Shown: positions 44,801 through 54,322 of the stretch, piece after piece
How the letters are laid out: every line of letters begins with the position of its first letter
Position numbering within the stretch: the stretch's first letter is position 1
NCBI RefSeq assembly: GCF_002939305.1
Contig: NZ_MVDI01000006.1
Coordinates: 1-64,000, forward strand
DNA from: Chroococcidiopsis sp. TS-821
Lineage (GTDB): Bacteria > Cyanobacteriota > Cyanobacteriia > Cyanobacteriales > Chroococcidiopsidaceae
DNA length: 64,000 bases
Direction: 5' to 3'
Made by a program: the position numbers and the translations under genes
Notes under the pieces: model-generated
Told to the model about the DNA's origin: nothing
The model's input: the letters and a program-made list of their open reading frames with translations, nothing else
Databases searched by the model: none

Positions 44801-45889
44801 ATGGCTTATCACGGTGATATTTCTTCAAGCGAGGATGCAGTTGGAGTTGCTGTAGTCAATTACAAGATGCCACGTCTTCATACGAGAGAAGAGGTGATCG
44901 AAAATTGTAAGAACATTTCAACAATGATTGATGGTCTTAAGCTTGGTTTGCCAGGTATGGATCTAGTCATTTTTCCTGAATACTCGACTCACGGTATCAT
45001 GTATGACTTCAAAGAAATGATGGAGACGGCATCGAGTATTCCTGGATCTGAAACAGATATTTTTGCTGAAGCTTGCGTACGTAACAAGGTTTGGGGTGTA
45101 TTTTCAATTACTGGAGAAAAACACGAGGATCATCCTGATAAAGTTCCTTACAACACGTTGATCTTAATAAATGACAAGGGCGAGATTGTACAAAAGTACC
45201 GTAAAATCATGCCTTGGTGTCCTATTGAAGGTTGGTATCCTGGTGGATGTACTTATGTTTCAGAAGGTCCCAAAGGACTTAAGATGAGCTTGATCATCTG
45301 CGATGATGGTAACTATCCTGAGATTTGGCGCGATTGCGCGATGAAGGGCGCTGAATTAATCGTACGCTGCCAAGGTTATATGTATCCTGCTAAAGAGCAG
45401 CAAGTTATGGTATCTAAGGCAATGGCGTGGATGAATAATACTTACGTAGCTGTTGCTAATGCCTCTGGTTTTGATGGAGTGTATAGCTACTTCGGACATT
45501 CGGCAGTTATTGGATTTGATGGTCGTACTCTCGGCGAATGTGGTGAAGAAGAAAATGGGGTGCAATATGCAGCACTCTCGAAGTTTGCGATTCGCGACTT
45601 CCGCAAGAATGCTCAGTCTCAAAACCATCTGTTCAAGCTGTTGCATCGCGGCTACACGGGCACTATTAACTCTGGCGACGGCTCTGATGGAATGCTTGAG
45701 TGCCCGTACGAGTTCTATCGAGATTGGGTACTCAATCCGCGCAAGGCAAAAGAAAATGTAGAAAATATTACCCGTCCAACTGTAGGAACGCCTGAGTGTC
45801 CTATTGAAGGACTGCCAACGCAAAAAATTAGTAGTACTCCTGTAGAAAAACCTCAAACATCTCCAGTGTCAGTCCCAGCTAAATCTTAG
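44801..45889 (+). CDS. amiE: Aliphatic amidase
   Basis: 362 residues of the nitrilase superfamily that hydrolyse short amides (acetamide, propionamide) to acid and ammonium. Glu, Lys, Cys triad: [29 protein letters not shown] and [15 protein letters not shown]. From memory the sequence matches Pseudomonas AmiE for most of its length ([20 protein letters not shown]) and is less like formamidase AmiF. TTGGAGGATAAA precedes ATG 44801. A Ser/Pro-rich tail of about 25 residues is extra. Its place between an uptake system and urease indicates breakdown of imported amides for nitrogen. A hairpin follows. Confidence 0.95.
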   Translation: MAYHGDISSSEDAVGVAVVNYKMPRLHTREEVIENCKNISTMIDGLKLGLPGMDLVIFPEYSTHGIMYDFKEMMETASSIPGSETDIFAEACVRNKVWGVFSITGEKHEDHPDKVPYNTLILINDKGEIVQKYRKIMPWCPIEGWYPGGCTYVSEGPKGLKMSLIICDDGNYPEIWRDCAMKGAELIVRCQGYMYPAKEQQVMVSKAMAWMNNTYVAVANASGFDGVYSYFGHSAVIGFDGRTLGECGEEENGVQYAALSKFAIRDFRKNAQSQNHLFKLLHRGYTGTINSGDGSDGMLECPYEFYRDWVLNPRKAKENVENITRPTVGTPECPIEGLPTQKISSTPVEKPQTSPVSVPAKS

Positions 45890-45903
45890 TTTTTTAGTTG
45901 AAG

Positions 45904-45950
45904 TTAGACTTCCCTATTTTCAAGTTATATAAAATCACAGGGAAGTCTAA
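45904..45950. terminator. 12-bp stem hairpin after the amidase
   Basis: TTAGACTTCCCT (45904-45915) and AGGGAAGTCTAA (45939-45950) form a perfect 12-bp stem around 23 AT-rich bases. It lies 15 bp after the amidase stop. There is no strong T run, so ureA may be reached by read-through or from its own promoter. Confidence 0.6.
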
Positions 45951-46094
45951 TACTTGCGAGATACATCAACTATTACTTGAAGGTAGAGCGTTGTGAGATT
46001 CTAGGCTAGAGAAATAAGAAGATTATCTTCTTTGCCTAGTAATACACCCTAGCCGTACAATAAGTCGCGGTTTCCTCACGTTACTTTTTACGCT

Positions 46095-46228
46095 CTCAGT
46101 ACTTGCTTGTCACGAAGCAATTCGGTGCAGCATCGCAAGCTGATGGAATTTGGCAGCAAGGTTGGTATAACGAGCCGCCAACGACTGATTTGAGAGCAGC
46201 GAGACGAGTGTACAGATGGGGATGACAA
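46095..46228 (-). pseudogene. Possible C-terminal remnant of a transposase
   Basis: The minus strand is open here and ends ARYTNLAAKFHQLAMLHRIA then a stop, which resembles the tail of IS5-type transposases. No start, no catalytic residues and no inverted repeats are visible. It fills the 350-bp gap between the amidase and ureA, so the urease genes may have been joined to the amidase block by an insertion event. Confidence 0.3.
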
Positions 46229-46266
46229 CGTAAAAGAGCTACTTGCTAGTTAGCAGGATGCGATCT

Positions 46267-46593
46267 ATGTATTTAACACCAAGAGAACTCGAACGTTTGA
46301 CTATTTTCACTGCTGCTGAAATTGCGCGGCGGCGGAAGGAGCGAGGAATTAAGCTAAATGTTCCAGAAGCGATCGCTTACATTACAGACTACATCGTAGA
46401 AGGAGCAAGAGAAGATAAATCTGTTGCACAACTGATGTCAGAAGGAGCTAGTTTGCTAAGTGTAGATGACGTTTTGCCTGGTGCCGCAGAGTTGATTCCA
46501 TTAATTCAAGTAGAAGCTCATTTTTTAGACGGGACAAAATTAGTCAGCATTCACAATCCAATTCGCCCTGTAGAGGTACGCGAGGTACATTGA
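46267..46593 (+). CDS. ureA: Urease gamma subunit
   Basis: 108 residues. [38 protein letters not shown] and [20 protein letters not shown] are the conserved blocks. ATG 46267 (MYLTPRE) matches the usual N-terminus; AGCAGG lies 9 bases before it. Upstream in-frame codons from 46243 have no counterpart. Its stop overlaps the ureB start (TGATG). Confidence 0.95.
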   Translation: MYLTPRELERLTIFTAAEIARRRKERGIKLNVPEAIAYITDYIVEGAREDKSVAQLMSEGASLLSVDDVLPGAAELIPLIQVEAHFLDGTKLVSIHNPIRPVEVREVH

Positions 46594-46979
46594 TGGTAGA
46601 AAACAAACAACTAATTCCTGGTGAAGTTCTCTGCGCATCCGAACCTATTTCTCTCAACGCAGGTCGCATTGCCAAAACAATTACGGTGACTAACATTGGC
46701 GATCGCCCTATCCAAGTTGGCTCTCACTATCATTTTTTTGAAGTCAACCGAGCGTTGAAATTTGACCGTGCAGAAGCTCTTGGCTTTCGATTAGATATTC
46801 CAGCAGGTACTGCTGTTCGCTTTGAACCAGGAGATTCTAAGTCAATTACTTTGGTTGCAATCGGTGGCAGTCGGTTCATTCGCGGACTCAATAGTTTAGT
46901 CAATGGCGCGTTGGATGCTACTGAAACGACAAACAAGGCATTAGAGCAATTACAAGTAATGGGGTTTGGCGACAAGTAG
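46593..46979 (+). CDS. ureB: Urease beta subunit
   Basis: 128 residues. [38 protein letters not shown] and [13 protein letters not shown] are diagnostic. The start ATG overlaps the ureA stop by one base. Fourteen bases separate its stop region from ureC. A subunit of the nickel-dependent urease holoenzyme. Confidence 0.95.
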   Translation: MVENKQLIPGEVLCASEPISLNAGRIAKTITVTNIGDRPIQVGSHYHFFEVNRALKFDRAEALGFRLDIPAGTAVRFEPGDSKSITLVAIGGSRFIRGLNSLVNGALDATETTNKALEQLQVMGFGDK

Positions 46980-46992
46980 TAGGAGTGCGTGT

Positions 46993-48699
46993 ATGGAAAT
47001 CAGTCGCGAACGCTATGCAGAATTGTTTGGACCTACTGTAGGCGATCGCATTCGCTTAGGGGATACTTCTTTAGTTGTAGAAGTAGAACGAGATACTACT
47101 GTTTATGGCGATGAGTGCGTTTTTGGGGGAGGTAAAACACTACGAGATGGTCTAGGAATGGCAGCCGGTGTAACAGCTAGCGAAGGCGCATTAGACCTTG
47201 TAGTTACAAATGTAGTATTGATCGATCCTGTTCAAGGAATTGTTAAAACGGATGTTGGTATCAAAAACGGCAAGATTGCTGGTATTGGTAAAGCAGGAAA
47301 TCCAAGCATCATGGACGGCGTGTGTCCAGATTTAATTGTCAGTGCTAATACGGATGTACGCGCTGGAGAAGGTTTAATTGCTACGCCAGGTGGAATTGAT
47401 TGTCACGTTCATTTTGACAGTGCTGGACTATGTGCAGAAGCACTTTCAAGTGGTGTAACAACAATGTTGGGTGGTGGGTTAGGTCCAGTAACGGTTGGAA
47501 TTTGCTCTAGTGGCGCTCGCAATCTGGGAATTATGCTGCAAGCTGCTGAAGGATTTCCAGTTAACTTTGGTTTTTTGGGGAAAGGCAGTTCAAGTCTTCC
47601 TGAAAGCTTAGTTGAGCAAATTGAAAACGGAGCTTACGGACTGAAAATTCACGAAGACTGGGGTGCAATGCCAGCAGTGATTGATACCTGCTTGTCAGTG
47701 GCAGACAATTATGATTTCCAAGTACAACTGCACACAGATACGCTCAACGAGTCAGGATACGTAGAAGATACTTTGGCAGCGATTGCTAAACGTACAATCC
47801 ATATGTATCATGCTGAGGGTGCAGGAGGTGGACACGCACCTGACATAATCAAAGTAGCTGGTTACTCCCACTGTCTTCCATCTTCTACTAATCCAACTAA
47901 TCCCTATACTGTTAATACATTTGACGAACATTTGGATATGGTGATGGTTTGTCATCACTTAAATCCTAAAGTGCCAGAAGATGTAGCATTTGCTGAATCG
48001 CGAATTCGGGCTGAAACGATTGCTGCTGAGGATATTTTGCACGATATAGGTGCAATTAGTATGCTAGGTTCAGACAGCCAAGGTATGGGTCGGATTGGAG
48101 AAGTGATTTGCCGCACTTGGCAGCTTGCTTCCAAAATGAAGGATCAGAGAGGCATACTAGCAGAAGATAATGAGCGCAACGATAATCATAGAATTCTTCG
48201 ATACTTAGCTAAATACACGATTAATGTTGCTAAAACTTGCGGTATTGATAGCTATGTCGGTTCTATCGAGCCTGGCAAGATAGCCGACCTTGTTCTTTGG
48301 AAACCTGGTTTTTTTGGCATTAAGCCTGAAACAGTTATTAAAGGCGGTTTTATTGCTTGGGCGGCAATGGGCGAATCAAATGCATCTCTAATGACTTGCG
48401 AGCCTATCTTGTACCGTCCCCAGTGGAGTAGCTTTGGTACGGCGTGTCAAGCAACTTCTGTCGGATTCGTAACTCAAGCGGCGCTAGAAAAAAACTTACC
48501 TGAGCGATTAGGTTTGCGAAAGCAACTTCTTCCTGTACGCGGAACGCGATCGCTTTCTAAAGCGGATATGGTACGCAATACTGCTTGTCCGGAAATTGAA
48601 GTCGACCCTGATACATTTCAAGTCAGAGTTAACGGCGAGTTGGCAACTTGCGAACCTGTTTCCAAAGTTCCGCTAGGTCGGTTATACATTTTTAGATAG
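46993..48699 (+). CDS. ureC: Urease alpha (catalytic) subunit
   Basis: 568 residues, normal length. Nickel ligands are visible: [10 protein letters not shown] (two His), [10 protein letters not shown] (the carbamylated Lys), [23 protein letters not shown], and [13 protein letters not shown] (Asp). VCHHLNP carries the flap Cys and catalytic His. ATG 46993 is preceded by AGGAGTGCGTGT and matches the family start [15 protein letters not shown]; a longer open frame to 46966 is within ureB. Hydrolyses urea to ammonium and carbonate in the cytoplasm. Confidence 0.97.
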   Translation: MEISRERYAELFGPTVGDRIRLGDTSLVVEVERDTTVYGDECVFGGGKTLRDGLGMAAGVTASEGALDLVVTNVVLIDPVQGIVKTDVGIKNGKIAGIGKAGNPSIMDGVCPDLIVSANTDVRAGEGLIATPGGIDCHVHFDSAGLCAEALSSGVTTMLGGGLGPVTVGICSSGARNLGIMLQAAEGFPVNFGFLGKGSSSLPESLVEQIENGAYGLKIHEDWGAMPAVIDTCLSVADNYDFQVQLHTDTLNESGYVEDTLAAIAKRTIHMYHAEGAGGGHAPDIIKVAGYSHCLPSSTNPTNPYTVNTFDEHLDMVMVCHHLNPKVPEDVAFAESRIRAETIAAEDILHDIGAISMLGSDSQGMGRIGEVICRTWQLASKMKDQRGILAEDNERNDNHRILRYLAKYTINVAKTCGIDSYVGSIEPGKIADLVLWKPGFFGIKPETVIKGGFIAWAAMGESNASLMTCEPILYRPQWSSFGTACQATSVGFVTQAALEKNLPERLGLRKQLLPVRGTRSLSKADMVRNTACPEIEVDPDTFQVRVNGELATCEPVSKVPLGRLYIFR

Positions 48700-48700
48700 C

Positions 48701-49354
48701 ATGGAAAGCATGATGAACCACACAGCAGCACGAGTTGGAGTGGGAGGTCCAGTTGGTAGTGGCAAAACAGCATTACTGGAATGTTTAATACCAGTACTTA
48801 TGCAACGTGGAATTGAAGTTGCCGTAGTAACAAATGATCTCTTAACTCAAGAAGATGCCAAGCGACTCAAGCATAAAGGATTTCTACCAGCAGAACGCAT
48901 TATTGGAGTAGAAACAGGTAGTTGTCCTCATACAGCAATTCGCGAAGATCCAACGATGAATTTGCTTGCCGTTAGCGACTTAGAGCGCTTATATCCTCAG
49001 TTAGATTTAGTATTTATAGAAAGCGGTGGCGATAATCTTGCATCGACTTTCAGTTATGACTTAGTAGATGCATACATTTTTGTGATCGATGTAGGTGCAG
49101 GAGATGATATTCCTCGAAAAAATGGTCCAGGCTTTATCCAAGCCGACTTGGCTGTGATTAATAAAATTGATATCGCACCTTACGTTGGAGCAGATTTAAA
49201 TTTAATTCGCAAAGAAGCAGGGGAACGTCGCAGCCAAAACCGGATTGCTTACACCAACTGTAAAACTGGTGAAGGATTGGGCGATGTTATTGATTTTATT
49301 GAAGAAACGGTTCTATTTCGCCAGTCATGTAAGAACATATCGGTAGAAGTTTGA
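48701..49354 (+). CDS. ureG: Urease accessory GTPase
   Basis: 217 residues. GVGGPVGSGKTALLE is the P-loop, VVTNDLLTQEDA and GVETGSCPHTAIREDPTMN (the CPH nickel site) are conserved, FIESGGDNLASTFS is Walker B-like and INKIDIAPYVGADL the guanine motif. ATGs at 48701, 48713 and 48716 are all possible starts. Powers nickel delivery to apo-urease. Here it follows ureC directly, not ureF as in many operons. Confidence 0.95.
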   Translation: MESMMNHTAARVGVGGPVGSGKTALLECLIPVLMQRGIEVAVVTNDLLTQEDAKRLKHKGFLPAERIIGVETGSCPHTAIREDPTMNLLAVSDLERLYPQLDLVFIESGGDNLASTFSYDLVDAYIFVIDVGAGDDIPRKNGPGFIQADLAVINKIDIAPYVGADLNLIRKEAGERRSQNRIAYTNCKTGEGLGDVIDFIEETVLFRQSCKNISVEV

Positions 49355-49355
49355 T

Positions 49356-50270
49356 ATGGTTGCAAGCAATTCTGGCACACAACTTGTAGCTAGCGGTTCA
49401 GCTTCTTTTGGATTAAAACATCCTCAAGTACAGGTGGAGAAATATAATCTTTACTTGCGTTTGTGCTGCGATCGCGACCAACAAACGTTTGTTGCGCATC
49501 AGTATGCGACGTATCCGTTCCGCCTTTCACGTACATTTCGTCTCGATAAATCAAGTTCCAGTCGAGCTTATTTGTATTTGATGAATGTATCCCCAGGGTT
49601 ACTTGCTGGCGATAGATTGCACATTGGCATACAAGTGGAGGCAAATGCTCGTGCTTACTTGACGGATCAATCAGCAACAAAAGTACATAGTATGCCAGTA
49701 TTTGGCTCGATTGCTAGAACAAGTTATAACATTAAAGTCGGTGCAAAAGCTATTCTAGAGTTAGTTCCAGAACCTTTAATTCTCTATAAAGAAGCAAGTT
49801 TTGAACAGTTTACAGAAGTATCACTTCATTCTACAAGCCAGTTGTTTTTGAGCGAAATTATTGTTCCTGGAAGACTTGCGAGAGCAGAATACTATAAATT
49901 CAATTGTTATCTTAGTCGGTTGCGAGTTTTATCAATAGAAGGAGAGTTAATTTTTGGCGATGCTATGCGGTTAAATGGAAATTTAAATACTTTTAAAGAT
50001 AGTTTTTTCTTTTTAAAGTTTCCTGTTATTGCAAATGTTGTAGTTGTACTGCCAAATACTGAGTTAAGTAGTTTGGTGAAAAAAATAGATGTTCTACAAG
50101 AGTACTCTTCAAAATTAATTTTAGGATATTCTCATCTACCGAACTGTAACGGTTTATTAGTCCGAATTATGGGAATTAATATTAGTAGTGTCAAAATATG
50201 CATTCAGCACATACTTAGCTACGTACGTCAAATTAGCAATCAACCACATTTACCAGAAGTTCCTAAATGA
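49356..50270 (+). CDS. ureD: Urease accessory protein UreD
   Basis: 304 residues. YPFRLSRTFRLD, YLYLMNVSPGLLAGDRLHI and ATKVHSMP (normally TKvh/y) are the UreD/UreH signature; GRLARAEYYKF is conserved further on. Binds apo-urease and with UreF and UreG forms the activation complex. Starts one base after the ureG stop codon region and overlaps ureE by 4 bp. Confidence 0.9.
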   Translation: MVASNSGTQLVASGSASFGLKHPQVQVEKYNLYLRLCCDRDQQTFVAHQYATYPFRLSRTFRLDKSSSSRAYLYLMNVSPGLLAGDRLHIGIQVEANARAYLTDQSATKVHSMPVFGSIARTSYNIKVGAKAILELVPEPLILYKEASFEQFTEVSLHSTSQLFLSEIIVPGRLARAEYYKFNCYLSRLRVLSIEGELIFGDAMRLNGNLNTFKDSFFFLKFPVIANVVVVLPNTELSSLVKKIDVLQEYSSKLILGYSHLPNCNGLLVRIMGINISSVKICIQHILSYVRQISNQPHLPEVPK

Positions 50271-50794
50271 GTACGATTGACCTTGCTTACACTTACCTTG
50301 GTAACTACATAAACAACCAAGAGCTACAACAAAAAATAGAAGCTGCACGAGCAGCAAGGCGCTGCTTAGACATAGAACTTGGGCAAGACGATCAAGCCAA
50401 GAGTAGAATTTATACAAAATCTACATCTAATGTTCCTATCGGAATTATTAAGAAGCGGGGATGGATGCTAAGTGAGGGAGACGTATTTAAAACACAGCAA
50501 GGAAATTTATTAATTATACATCTCAAAGCTTGTGAGTTAATGGTACTTAGTTTTTCAAATGAGCAGTCAGGATATGCGCTTCCACTAATTCATTTGGGGC
50601 ACACTTTGGGAAATCATCATTATCCTATTTTTGTTACTCAAGATAAAATTTACATCCAATTAGTTGCAGATAAAGATATTATCGAGAAAACCATTCAGAA
50701 ATTTAATATTCCTGGATTAAAGGTGACATATGAAACTCAATCCTTTGAGCATTATTTAAAATTGACAAGTAATATGCATTTCCATTCTCATTAA
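50267..50794 (+). CDS. ureE: Urease nickel chaperone UreE
   Basis: 175 residues. The N-terminal domain is followed by a metal-binding domain, with ALPLIHLGHTLGNHHYPIFV holding the conserved His of GNxHxP. The C-terminus ends MHFHSH, a short His tail. The N-terminal 45 residues (YLGNYINNQELQQKIEAARAA) are longer and more charged than usual. Coupled to ureD by a 4-bp ATGA overlap. Confidence 0.88.
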   Translation: MSTIDLAYTYLGNYINNQELQQKIEAARAARRCLDIELGQDDQAKSRIYTKSTSNVPIGIIKKRGWMLSEGDVFKTQQGNLLIIHLKACELMVLSFSNEQSGYALPLIHLGHTLGNHHYPIFVTQDKIYIQLVADKDIIEKTIQKFNIPGLKVTYETQSFEHYLKLTSNMHFHSH

Positions 50795-50850
50795 GAGTAA
50801 AGCGATTTCATCCATGAATAGTTTTACTTTTTCAATCAATAATATTTGCT

Positions 50851-51552
50851 ATGAGCCAGAACTTAAGTTTAGATCGACGATTAGCTTTAATGCAATTAGC
50901 TGATTCTTTTTTTCCATCAGGTTCGTTTACTCTATCTCATGGCTTAGAAGTACTAGTTCATACTAAGCAAGTTCAATCGATAGATGACTTTCAAAACTTT
51001 CTTAGGTTACTACTACACAACAAAATAGGTTCGGCTGATTTAATTGCTTTAGTACACGCTTATCGAGCAAGTGAGCAAAATAATGTAGCAGAGGTTCGTA
51101 ACGTTGACCTTAAACTTTTTGCTCAAACACCGATTCAGGAGATTAGAGAAGCTCAACGCAGAAGTGGTAAAGCGCTGTTAAGTGTAGCTTGTTCAACTTG
51201 GGACGACCCTCAGTTGCAAGCGATTCGTGCTTATACTGAAACAGGATACACACCTTGTCTTCATCCAATTATCTTCGCTATAGTAGGTCGGGCTGCAAAT
51301 TTAACGGAGGACGATACTATATTTGCCTTTCTGCACAATTTTTTGACAGGTTTATGTGGTGCTGCTATTCGTTTAGGCGTTTTGGGGCATCTCAAAGCTC
51401 AATTCGTTATCAAAGAAATAGCGGTTGATTTACAAGCAATAGCTCATCAAGCATCTTTATCTGATTTAAACGAAATGCAGTCTTGTGCGCCTTTTATTGA
51501 TATTGCCCAGATGACGCACAAACAACTTTCTCAAAGGTTATTTAGCAATTAA
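50851..51552 (+). CDS. ureF: Urease accessory protein UreF
   Basis: 233 residues, all helical. MQLADSFFPSGSFTLSHGLE is the UreF signature; FLTGLCGAAIRLGVLGH near residue 170 is conserved. Last gene of the urease set (A B C G D E F). Its stop is one base from the stop of the convergent gene at 51554, leaving no room for a separate terminator. Confidence 0.93.
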   Translation: MSQNLSLDRRLALMQLADSFFPSGSFTLSHGLEVLVHTKQVQSIDDFQNFLRLLLHNKIGSADLIALVHAYRASEQNNVAEVRNVDLKLFAQTPIQEIREAQRRSGKALLSVACSTWDDPQLQAIRAYTETGYTPCLHPIIFAIVGRAANLTEDDTIFAFLHNFLTGLCGAAIRLGVLGHLKAQFVIKEIAVDLQAIAHQASLSDLNEMQSCAPFIDIAQMTHKQLSQRLFSN

Positions 51553-51553
51553 C

Positions 51554-52522
51554 TCACTTTATAGTATCGTTATTGAGTCTTGGAGATATTATAAACTGTT
51601 CAAGCTTGTTGGGTTTACTCGTAAGCAGACCTGCTTCAATCTCAGATAGCACCTTAAGTTTCATCTGCTCTAAATCTCGGAATACTGCGGCAGCATCCTC
51701 GCTATTAAACTTGTAATACTCGGTGAGACTGCCAATTTTATAGTTGAAGTTCTTGTAGCGATATTTGAAATACTTTTCTACATTTCCGCGATGCTGCCAA
51801 GTGCCGAGAACTTCAATTGTTATAGACTTGAAGTGCTGCTTTAAGTCGCGCTGTATCTCCACTAGCCGTTGTTCTATTGAACGCTGCGTGACTCCAATTT
51901 TGTGTAATGTATCACCATCTGCCTTAATTTGTAAGTAGTACAAAGTTTGTCGTAGAATTTTTTGATACTGAGCGCAGTAGATTTTGTAATCTATGAGGCG
52001 TTCGGGAAAGAACAAGCTGGAATTAGAGGCGAGTTCGGCTTTTTGTTTTAGATTAAATAGCTTTTCTAGTAACAACGGTTCTTGTACGTAATTGAACAGT
52101 TCTAGAGGAAGTGCAGCTACTGGAATTTGCCCTAAACGAGTAAATTGATACTCTAGGGTAGAGGATTCTACCATTTGCAATAGACCGTGCCAGATGAATT
52201 GCTTGGGAACAGCAAAATGGGGAATACTACATTTCTTAACTCCGTATTCTCGCCAAAGCACTTTTAATTTTTCTAGTTCTTCCCCAGACAAGCGGATACT
52301 GAAATCGTCATATAAAGGTAATGTTGGTAGTTCTCGGTTTTTGCTCACTACCATAAACTGACAGGATTTATCAGTGTGTGCGAAGTGATGTTGCTTAATT
52401 CGTCCTTTCTTTGCGGTTAGCTGACCTCCGCAGTAGGGGCAGATCAGTTGAGTTTTGCCGCTGGGAACATCTTCTATGTCCACTAAAACGTTGTTTGCAT
52501 CGACACCATACCTCAGCCACAT
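51554..52522 (-). CDS. CoiA-like zinc/nuclease protein with GIY-YIG-type domain
   Basis: 322 residues. The N-terminus has ICPYCGGQL and KQHHFAH, as in competence protein CoiA and related nucleases (zinc hook plus HFAH motif). The C-terminal half, LYYLQIKADGDTLHKIGVTQ and RSIEQRLVEIQRDLKQHF, resembles the T5orf172/GIY-YIG nuclease group (YLxxx--KIGxT---RL). Similar fusions are frequent on cyanobacterial plasmids. Probable DNA-processing role; the target is unknown. Confidence 0.65.
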   Translation of the reverse strand: MWLRYGVDANNVLVDIEDVPSGKTQLICPYCGGQLTAKKGRIKQHHFAHTDKSCQFMVVSKNRELPTLPLYDDFSIRLSGEELEKLKVLWREYGVKKCSIPHFAVPKQFIWHGLLQMVESSTLEYQFTRLGQIPVAALPLELFNYVQEPLLLEKLFNLKQKAELASNSSLFFPERLIDYKIYCAQYQKILRQTLYYLQIKADGDTLHKIGVTQRSIEQRLVEIQRDLKQHFKSITIEVLGTWQHRGNVEKYFKYRYKNFNYKIGSLTEYYKFNSEDAAAVFRDLEQMKLKVLSEIEAGLLTSKPNKLEQFIISPRLNNDTIK

Positions 52523-52609
52523 AGATCAAACTTTAGGAAGAACTGATGCTGCATTATGCCATACTTCAGAAGAATGTTTGGCTTTTTGAGTCAATAGTAA
52601 GTTAAGCTA

Positions 52610-53407
52610 CTACTTTAAATCATTGCTTGCTTTATCCCATAAGTAACGGTCGAACCAATCAGCTACAAAGGGTACTAAACTGGCGTTGCTAGAGAACTTA
52701 ATTCCAGTCTGAAATTCTTGAACTTCTCCATTTGGCGTTCTTCTTGGAAAACCAACTAATAAGTGCTTTCTATCTACGACAAACAAGCTAATTCCAAACG
52801 GAATATTTATATAGCGGTATTCAACCTGGGAATCAACGCCTTCTTCTATGAAAATTCTCATCCTGTTTTGAATATAAGTGCGAATGCTATCTTTCATTTC
52901 TGTAGATAAGTTATGGTCGTAACCTATTATTACTCTGTATACAACACTACTACGATTCTCTTTGCTGTTTTTAAGCTGCTTGTTTAATGCATTTAAATAC
53001 CTTCCTGGAATTGGATCGCTTACTATAGAACCCGCGAAAATTAAAAGGTTAATTTCGGCTTCTGCATCTCGAACATATTGAGTACTGATATCAAACATCT
53101 CATCATAACCTTCTACCTTTTGAGCAGTTACTGCTGTTTCAACTATTCGCTTTGTTTCTGCTAGCTTTTGGCTTAAGCTTTCAAGTTTTGTGAGACGTTC
53201 CAGCCCAATGGCAATTCCTAGAACCCCTATTAGTGAAAGAATAATTTGAGGAATGTTATGTTCTATGTAAGGAATCTTAAGTCCACAAAAATCAAGTAAT
53301 CCGATACCGGTTCCAATCAAGCTGATAACTATTGCTGTCCATATTGTTACTTTTTCAGCTATTTCCCCTACTTCTATTTTTACTTCCACACTATTTGAAT
53401 TATTCAT
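52610..53407 (-). CDS. Membrane protein of unknown function
   Basis: 265 residues from ATG 53407, which has CTAGGT before it; the frame is open to 53467 but the extension is Lys/Asn/Tyr-rich. Two membrane helices (about 18-38 and 50-70) are followed by a coiled segment and a soluble C-terminal domain (INLLIFAGSIVSDPIPGRYL, VVYRVIIGYDHN, GISLFVVDRKHLLVGFP). The alternation of strands and helices with VVDRKHLLVGFP vaguely recalls phospholipase D-like folds, but an HKD motif is absent. I do not recognise the family. Confidence 0.6.
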   Translation of the reverse strand: MNNSNSVEVKIEVGEIAEKVTIWTAIVISLIGTGIGLLDFCGLKIPYIEHNIPQIILSLIGVLGIAIGLERLTKLESLSQKLAETKRIVETAVTAQKVEGYDEMFDISTQYVRDAEAEINLLIFAGSIVSDPIPGRYLNALNKQLKNSKENRSSVVYRVIIGYDHNLSTEMKDSIRTYIQNRMRIFIEEGVDSQVEYRYINIPFGISLFVVDRKHLLVGFPRRTPNGEVQEFQTGIKFSSNASLVPFVADWFDRYLWDKASNDLK

Positions 53408-53599
53408 GTTTTTACCTAGTTTTTTATAGTAGTATTTAAAAATATAGTTTAGATTTTTATTCAACAATTACATTTATGTGTATTAATAATTGCACTTATA
53501 TGCATTTCAAAATAATTATAATTTCGGCAATAGTTATACCTAAGTGCCTTATGGTATGCTAACTGGCGAGCATTGATTGGCAAGTATTACTAATCGCTC

Positions 53600-54322
53600 A
53601 TGGTACAGCATCGAATTGCGGTAGCAGCTAGAAAGGGGGGTGTGGGCAAAACTACAGTTGCTTGTGGTTTAGCATCGGTCTTCGCCCACTTAGGACATCG
53701 CGTTCTTGTAGTAGATTTAGATCCGCAGTCTAATGCAGGATACGTGTTGGGAATTGACCCTACTGCCCCAGGTACTGCTGAATTATTGTCTGGAATTTTA
53801 CCAACGCCTTTAGAAGCAGCTTCAGGGTTGTATATTTTACCAGGTGGACCTAAGCTAACAGGACACAATATTCAAGCATCAGACCCAGAGGATTTAGCAG
53901 ATGCAGTTGCGTCGTTAGATTATGACGTGTTGATTTTCGATTGTCCTCCTGGTGTTGAGTACCTAGAACGCTTGGGCTTAGTTGCTGCTGACGTAGCGCT
54001 GGTTTGCACTGATGCGCATCCGCTTGCGGTTGTTGGTGCGGGTCGCGTGTTGAATGAGTTGAGTTTGCGGCAGAAAAAAGGACGCAAGGGAGCCTCGCGA
54101 TGGGCTTTAGTGCTGAGCAAAATTGACTTACGCCGTTCGATGGATCAGGCGTTAGACCAGCAATTAGCCAAAACTTATCCGTCGCTCAAACGCCTGACTG
54201 TTCGCCAAGACGCGGCTTTGGCGTGGGCGGGTGCTGAAAGGATGCCGCTAATGCAGTACGACCCTAACTCTAAAGGGGCGAAAGATTTACAAGTTGTAGC
54301 AGAGTGGGTGTTAAATGGCTAG
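53600..54322 (+). CDS. parA: Plasmid partition ATPase ParA
   Basis: 240 residues of the Soj/ParA type Ib size. AARKGGVGKTTVA is the deviant Walker A (KGGVGKT), LVVDLDPQSNAG the A' motif, and LIFDCPPG Walker B. No N-terminal HTH, so it does not autoregulate by itself. Stop overlaps parB start by 8 bp. No obvious ribosome site precedes ATG 53600. It marks the window as part of a replicon with active segregation. Confidence 0.95.
   Translation: MVQHRIAVAARKGGVGKTTVACGLASVFAHLGHRVLVVDLDPQSNAGYVLGIDPTAPGTAELLSGILPTPLEAASGLYILPGGPKLTGHNIQASDPEDLADAVASLDYDVLIFDCPPGVEYLERLGLVAADVALVCTDAHPLAVVGAGRVLNELSLRQKKGRKGASRWALVLSKIDLRRSMDQALDQQLAKTYPSLKRLTVRQDAALAWAGAERMPLMQYDPNSKGAKDLQVVAEWVLNG

Noticed and set aside
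53468-53599. AT-rich inverted repeats (ACATTTATGTGT, TGCACTTATATGCA) before parA as a parS site
   Set aside because: Imperfect and of different sequence; not more regular than expected in AT-rich DNA. Left as unassigned promoter region.
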